The translations under genes were made by a program, and so were the position numbers. A stretch of DNA of 12,833 bases from Bremia lactucae (Eukaryota; Oomycota; Peronosporomycetes; Peronosporales; Peronosporaceae): positions 3,771,360 through 3,784,192 of the forward strand of contig NC_090621.1 of NCBI RefSeq assembly GCF_004359215.1, given 5' to 3'. The number at the start of each line of letters is the position of its first letter. Positions within the stretch are counted from its first letter, which is position 1. Under the pieces are notes generated by a model that saw only the letters and a program-made list of their open reading frames with translations, was not told the origin of the DNA and ran no database searches. Positions 8,468 through 12,833 of the stretch are shown in pieces.

Positions 8468-9425
8468 CTACAATCCGGCATACGTCAAGACGCGCCCGCG
8501 CAACCCAAGCTTTTTCTGGGGATTTATCATCAAGCAAGACAGGTATCCAACGGCGTGCGCAATATATAAGCTTGTCGCAGTCGTAAGGTGCATAAATGCA
8601 CCAACTGCTTCGCGAAACGGAGCATTCACCTTGGCTGCTGCATTACTTGATAGCAGCCGGGAACTCACATCAACTAGACTGACTACAACTTTGCACTCGA
8701 CCATGCCAAATTGCTTTAGAAAATCGTCCACATAGCGTCGCTAACACATCGTTAAGCTGCCGTCTAGATATTGATCAGCTCGATGCCGAGAACAAATGCA
8801 CATTTGCCACTATTCGTCATGTCGAAGCGATTCTTAGGATCATTTTTAGTCGATTCTTAGGATTATACTTAATTCGTGTGACCATTTCAGGCAGCTCTCA
8901 GTAATTAGCATATCGTCCACAAAGACCAGCACAAGTATGCAATGTCCGTCCAAAATCTTGAGATATAGACACGGGCCGAATGCTGATACTCGAAAGCCAA
9001 TCGAGCATATTTACTTATCAAACGTTTCATTTCTCGCGCGACGCTTGCTTGAGTCCGTAAATGGCCTTGACTAGTTATAAACAGTTAAAATTATGTCAAG
9101 CTGGACTTCTTCGGGGACCTCGCAATGAAAGTGTCCCTTCATAATCTCATACAGGAATGCAGTAACCACATCAAGCTGTTCGAGAGGCCACTTGAAATGT
9201 TTGGCAATTGCGATATCATTCGCAGGAGTCATGTACTTGACAGCCGGCGAAAAGGTATCGGTGTAATCAATGCCGTCCTTCTGCTTGAAATCCTTTGCCA
9301 CGAGGTGAGCCTTGTACTTCTCGATTGATTTATCCTCTCTGCACTTGATCTTAAACACCCATTAAGTACCGATGTGACAGCTCGGCAGCACGTAACACAC
9401 CACGAAGGTGCGGACTTGAGTTTCA
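8468..9425 (-). pseudogene. Copia reverse transcriptase and truncated connection, array unit 3
   Basis: Visible segments are WVFKIKCREDKSIEKYKAHL, DFKQKDGIDYTDTFSPAVK, WPLEQLDVVTAFLYEIM (first catalytic Asp), KAIYGLKQASR in a second frame, LVFVDDMLI (catalytic pair intact), and a connection (8731-8468) with DDFLKQFGMVECK, APFREAVGAFMHL and AHAVGYLS to NPQKK. A TAA at 9362-9364 replaces the Lys of GTKWVFK, and about 12 bp are missing just upstream. The TAG before RRYVDD (8741-8743) is shared. Upstream integrase is cut off by the right-hand LTR at 9711. There is no RNase H. Confidence 0.88.
8828..8873. repeat. 23-bp direct repeat inside RT, two copies (unit 3)
   Basis: Copies lie at 8828-8850 and 8851-8873, at the place where unit 1 has two copies and unit 2 has three. 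Confidence 0.7.
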
Positions 9426-9705
9426 TATGAAATTTCTTTTCGCCAGTGAACTTGCTGCGGTCTATTCGCCGCTTTTGGAACGTCTTCGTTTCTGTTAACC
9501 CGGCAGATCCTTCAATGGCATCAGCACTTGCACGCCAAAATAGAAGAGAAGCAGCCTTGTAATCTGGATTATCATTTTATCATCATCTGTCATGCGAGAG
9601 TTAATCGGCGCACTTGCTATTTCACGTACCATTTTGTGTCGAACGGCGCGTGATTTACTTAGTAAGTTTTTATTTTCACTTGAGCGACTTTTTCGCTTTT
9701 CTGTC
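9426..9705 (-). other. Integrase-RT linker of array unit 3, truncated by the right-hand LTR
   Basis: This corresponds to 3376-3661 of unit 1. It is linker sequence without conserved motif, carrying scattered differences from the other units. It ends at CTGTC-GGCTT, where the sequence switches directly into the LTR instead of continuing to GTACTCCG as at 6694. Confidence 0.6.
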
Positions 9706-9710
9706 GGCTT
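9706..9710. repeat. Target-site duplication GGCTT, right side of array
   Basis: These are the last five bases of array sequence before the right-hand LTR. They match 625-629 and the uninterrupted site in units 2 and 3. Confidence 0.8.
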
Positions 9711-10036
9711 TAACGTAAGGTCAAGTGAGCACTAGTTGGCAAAATGCAAAGTAAATATATTAAAGGTCCTTAGTTCGCAAACCGTTTGCTACCTCTAAGC
9801 CTACTGGATTCTCTACTGGATTTACTTACCGGCTTCATCCATTCTAGCCAATTAGCTTCTACCATATGGAGGTCCCATCTTGAACATGATCATCTGCGCA
9901 TCTTGAAGAAGATCTTCGAACGTTCGCGGAACCATCTGTTGTGCTGTCGCATGCAGATGTCGCTGTCGTGCGTGTCGATGATCTCCGGTACTTTGCCGGT
10001 TAGTCTTGTGCATGTCGAGGCGCATCCTTGACAACA
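9711..10036 (-). mobile_element. 3' LTR of copia element E-right (326 bp)
   Basis: About 97% identical to 296-624 by eye. On the coding strand it starts TGTTGTCAAGG directly after a purine-rich tract and ends CCTTACGTTA directly before the target duplication. It is a 3' LTR because RNase H and the polypurine tract precede it on the minus strand and array DNA follows it. The terminal bases do not form the usual CA. Relative to the left LTR it lacks two bases (TA) and has A to G near this end. The pol frame of E-right runs 11 codons into it and stops at TAA (10000-10002). Confidence 0.88.
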
Positions 10037-12117
10037 CTCCCACTCGACTCGGCAGCTTCTGGTCCTTGTACACCAAGCTTGTTTCGAAGCACACAAAACT
10101 GAGTCGCAGGAATTGGCTTTGTCATGAGGTCCGCTAGCATGTTGGTCGTCGAAATGTATTCCAAGACAACTTGACCATCTTCAACCTTTTCGCGTACGAA
10201 GTGATAGCGAATGTCGATATGCTTGGTTCTCCTTTGAAACTGTGGATTCTTGGCCAGTGCAATTGAGCCTTGGTTATCTTCGTAGATCTTGACCGCATCA
10301 TTCTTATGCATCTCACTAAGCTCGATCAGAAAAGTCTTAAGCCACACTGCCTCCTGTGTCGCTTCTGAGAGCGCCATGTACTCGGCTTCCGTTGACGACA
10401 GTGCCACCGTGCGTTGTTTCTTGCTCTTCCAGCTTACACATCCGCCGCTCAACATAAAGGCGTAGCCGCTTGTACTTCTTCGCGACATCGTGTCTCCGGC
10501 CCAGTCCGCATCTGAAAATCCTTGCAGCCCATCCTGACTTGATGCTTGAAACCTGAGGTCGTGCGTCCTTGTGCCTTGAATATACCTGAAGACCCTTTTT
10601 AAAGCTTGCCAATGTGTCGGACATGGGTCTGCCGTGAATTGGCTAAGCGCTCCAACTGCTGCAGCGAGATCCGGGCGTGTGCCGACCATAAGGTACATTA
10701 GGCAGCCAACAGCATTTCTATACGGCACACCGACCATAGTCTTGCTGTGCTCGCATCCACCTTCACACATGGACTTAGTCAGCTTGAGACCTGGATCCTG
10801 AGGCGTCCTGACAGGCTTGCTATTTTCCATGTTAAACTTGGTCAGAATGTCACTTGCAATCTTCGTCTGCCGCATTGTCAGTGTTTCAGTCTTGAAATCT
10901 TGATCAATTTCAATTCCAAGAAAATACTTGAGCTGACCCATATCTGTCATTTCGAATCGGCGATTCAGCGCTTCCTTGCTTGCTTGAAGCATTTTGCTGT
11001 TACTGCTTGCCAGAATCAGGTCATCGACGTAGAGCGCAACGAAGATCATGTCTTGATCATCTCGTTTCATGTAAACACAGTGATCGGAATCACACTTTTT
11101 GAACTTGAGTCCAAGCATGAAATCGTCAATGGTCTTGTTCCACATACGTGGTGACTGTTTCAGCCCATACAGTGACCGTTGTAGCTTGCACACGTGATCT
11201 GGATTGGCTGTATCACTGAAGCCATCCGGCTGTGCCATGTAAATATCTTCGTCCAGTTGACCATTAAGAAACGCCGTCTTCACAACCATTTGGTGAATTG
11301 TGAGTCCGTACTTGGCAGCCAAACTGAGCAGAATCCGAATCGACGTAAACTTTGCCACCGGCGCAAACGTTTCTTTATAGTCGATGCCAAACTTTTGGGC
11401 GAAACCTTTCGCCACTAGACGCGCCTTGTATCGCTCGACTTCACCATCTTGGTTTTCCTTGACGCGAAACACCCATCGATTGCTTATTGCCTTACGTCCT
11501 TTCGGCAGAGGCACAAGCGTCCAAGTCTCATTCTTTTGCAGGGAATCCATTTCCAAGCTGCACGCCTCCTTCCACTTAGCTGCGTTGTTGGATTCCATCG
11601 CCGACTTGAATGTTGTCGGCATTTCTCCCACTGAATTCGCAACATACGCAGCCTCGAAGTCTTGAGCTGTGGCTGACATTTCTTCAAGCGACTGGTAACG
11701 ATTTGTTCGTTTAGGTCTTGGCACTTCAGTCGCTTTTTCGAGCGATTGCGCTCTTTGGTGTCGCTTACTGCCAGTCTCAACCTCTTCTTCTTGCGCAGAC
11801 TCTTCATGGTCCGTTTGTTCGTGCTGTGGGGGGTCCTGATCTGTTGCTTCTTTATCATCTTGAACAACGACCTCAGTCTTGCGACGGTCGCGCCTTCCAC
11901 TGTCGAATGTGTCTTCCATAAATTTTGCATCGCGGCTGACAAGCACACGATTACTTTCCACTTCTTCGAATCGATACGCTTTCTCATGCTCAGAATAGCC
12001 TAGAAACCGACAGCGTACCGACCGAGCGTCAAACTTGCTGCGTTTTTCTTTGGGAACCGTTTCAAAGGCATGACATCCAAACACTTTAAGATTTGTCAGC
12101 ACAGGTTTTCTTCCAGT
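10000..12117 (-). pseudogene. Copia pol of E-right: integrase C-terminus, reverse transcriptase, RNase H
   Basis: One uninterrupted frame of about 700 codons; residues are numbered from 12102. Residues 1-67 are the integrase C-terminal part (LTNLKVFGCHAF, CRFLGYSEHEKAYRFEE, SRDAKF). A charged linker follows to about 135. RT begins near KWKEACSLEM and includes SNRWVFRVKENQDG, YKARLVAKGFAQKFGIDY, TAFLNGQLDEDIYM, LYGLKQSPRMWNK and YVDDLILASS (358-361). The connection carries FLGIEID, PYRNAVGCLMYL and TRPDLAAAVG. RNase H runs from about 527 to 640 with D531 (FSDADWAG), E574 (STEAEYMA), D609 (YEDNQGS) and D630 (KHIDIRYHF), all catalytic positions present. The first RT catalytic Asp (QMDVKTAF expected) is Val, codon 11284-11286. 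The frame ends inside the 3' LTR. It has no start of its own: it is the downstream part of a polyprotein broken by the stop at 12118-12120. Confidence 0.92.
10037..10045 (-). other. Polypurine tract next to the 3' LTR of E-right
   Basis: On the coding strand GAGTGGGAG lies immediately before TGTTGTC, the LTR start. Such a purine run primes plus-strand DNA synthesis in LTR retrotransposons. It is short and contains one T, but its position is exact. It lies within the pol frame (residues ESSGS). Confidence 0.65.
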
Positions 12118-12833
12118 TTAAACTTGGTACGGTGACATATCCATGACAATTCCTCGAGTTGGGCAACGATTTCGAAGAAAAGCAGAGGTCATTACTGCTT
12201 CACCCCAATAGGTCTTTGGCAGTCCAGCATGCTCGATCATACATCTTGCGCATTCCATCAGCGTCCTGTTCATGCGCTCGGCCACTCGTTAAGCTGTGGG
12301 GTATAAGGCGGTGTGAACTTTTGCTCGATACCTCGCCGCTTACAGAACTTGGCCATTTCACCTGAAGTGTACTCGCCCCCATTATCGCAGCGAAGAGCTT
12401 TAACGACGTTGCCAGTCTGAGTTTCAGCAAACGCAACAAACTCAGCAAATTTGTCAGCAACTTCTGACTTGTTCTTCAGCAAAAATACTGTGGTAAAGTG
12501 CGAGCACTCGTCCGTGAAAGTGACAAAGTACCGCTTGTCGCTTAAGTCGTTGACTGCATAGGTCCGCACACATCGCTGTGAATAACTTCCAACATTTTCT
12601 TTGCACGATGAGGCGACTTTGGCATAAAACTCACTCGCGTTTGTTTGCCTAGTGCACAACTATCGCACAGCTCCCACTGCTTGATCGACGCAAGATCAAT
12701 GCCAACACCATAGTTTCTTTTGACGATAGTGTCAAGACCACTATATCCAATGTGCCCAAGTCGAAGGTGCCAGAGGTACGAGTTGGTGTCCCCATGACAT
12801 CCCGACGAGCTTGTCACATTGGCTTCGTCAGTA
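12118..12833 (-). pseudogene. Copia pre-integrase domain and integrase core of E-right (two frameshifts and a stop; cut by window edge)
   Basis: The frame is open from the window edge. It contains SYLWHLRLGHIGYSGLD and CDSCALGKQTRVSF, the HHCC zinc-binding module of a pre-integrase/integrase N-terminus, then VIHSDVCGPM with the first catalytic Asp. A missing base near 12553 shifts the frame. It resumes with DKRYFVTFTDECSHF, FLLKNKSEVADKF, and LRCDNGGEYTS, which carries the second Asp. A missing base near 12287 in the LNGVAERMN motif shifts it again, and the third frame continues with AERMNRTLMECARCM (catalytic Glu) and GLPKTYWGEAVMTSAFLRNR. A TAA at 12118-12120, after MSPYQV, ends it just before TGRKPVLTNLKVF. 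The lesions look recent: the protein between them is well conserved. Confidence 0.88.

Larger units (their letters stand above)
6689..9705 (-). repeat. Array unit 3: permuted degenerate copia fragment (3017 bp)
   Basis: Third unit, ending at the GGCTT where the right-hand LTR is inserted. It has the same domain order as units 1 and 2. Its RT region (8760-9425) is the most diverged of the three, while much of its gag, protease and integrase region tracks unit 1 or unit 2 closely, giving a patchwork look. It has about 12 bp missing near 9375 and a private stop at 9362-9364. Confidence 0.9.

Noticed and set aside
7877..8569. A 230-codon plus-strand open frame, with shorter relatives at 1698-2509 and 4824-5261
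   Set aside because: It lies antisense to the gag, nucleocapsid and protease remnants, which have clear family motifs on the minus strand. It is broken in the other units and has no recognisable domain.
625..9710. CRISPR-like or other defence array
   Set aside because: The repeat units are 3 kb of degenerate copia coding sequence. There are no short regularly spaced repeats with unique spacers, and the RTs belong to copia, not to retrons or other bacterial RT systems.
625..9710. Pure assembly duplication of one unit
   Set aside because: The units differ by many private substitutions, indels and stops, so they are distinct copies. Only the 441-bp identical tract leaves room for a local assembly problem, noted in its finding.
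296..10036. A single 9.7-kb LTR retrotransposon with LTRs at 296-624 and 9711-10036
   Set aside because: The primer-binding site and gag lie outside the left LTR and the polypurine tract and pol lie outside the right one. The bases just inside both LTRs are a target duplication of the repeat unit, not element ends.
10747..11154. Plus-strand open frames across the E-right pol gene
   Set aside because: They are complementary to a 700-codon copia pol frame with all expected motifs, and are shadows of it.

Overview
The window is transposon-derived DNA from a eukaryote. I see no host gene, tRNA, rRNA or CRISPR array. Every supported coding segment lies on the minus strand and belongs to Ty1/copia LTR retrotransposons. 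The style of the gag and pol proteins and a copia-type half-tRNA primer site suggest an oomycete (Phytophthora or downy-mildew type). That assignment rests on general resemblance and is an inference.

Layout, left to right. Positions 1-230 hold the N-terminus of a copia gag, belonging to an element (here E-left) that continues off the left edge. Its primer-binding site (281-295) directly abuts its 5' LTR (296-624). Positions 625-9710 hold three head-to-tail units of about 3.03 kb (625-3661, 3662-6688, 6689-9705). Each is a degenerate, permuted piece of a second copia family. Positions 9711-10036 are a 3' LTR of the E family, preceded on the minus strand by a polypurine tract and a long pol gene (10000-12833) of an element (E-right) that continues off the right edge.

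Read on the minus strand, the array cycles through RT, a truncated post-RT connection, gag C-terminal half, zinc knuckle, protease, integrase, RT and so on. It has no LTR, RNase H, gag N-terminus or integrase zinc finger at any point. The three units share stops, frameshifts and deletions, so the fragment was already dead when it was amplified. Other lesions are private to single units, and one 441-bp tract is identical between units 1 and 2.

The two E elements sit at exactly the same nucleotide of the repeat (5-bp target duplication GGCTT), separated by exactly three periods. Their internal regions point away from the array, so these are not the two LTRs of one element enclosing it. The simplest reading is a higher-order repeat or circle of one E element plus three units. 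Nothing here appears able to make a complete functional protein: E-right has two frameshifts and a stop in integrase, and an Asp-to-Val change at an RT catalytic position. Its roughly 700-codon integrase-C/RT/RNase H frame is otherwise open.
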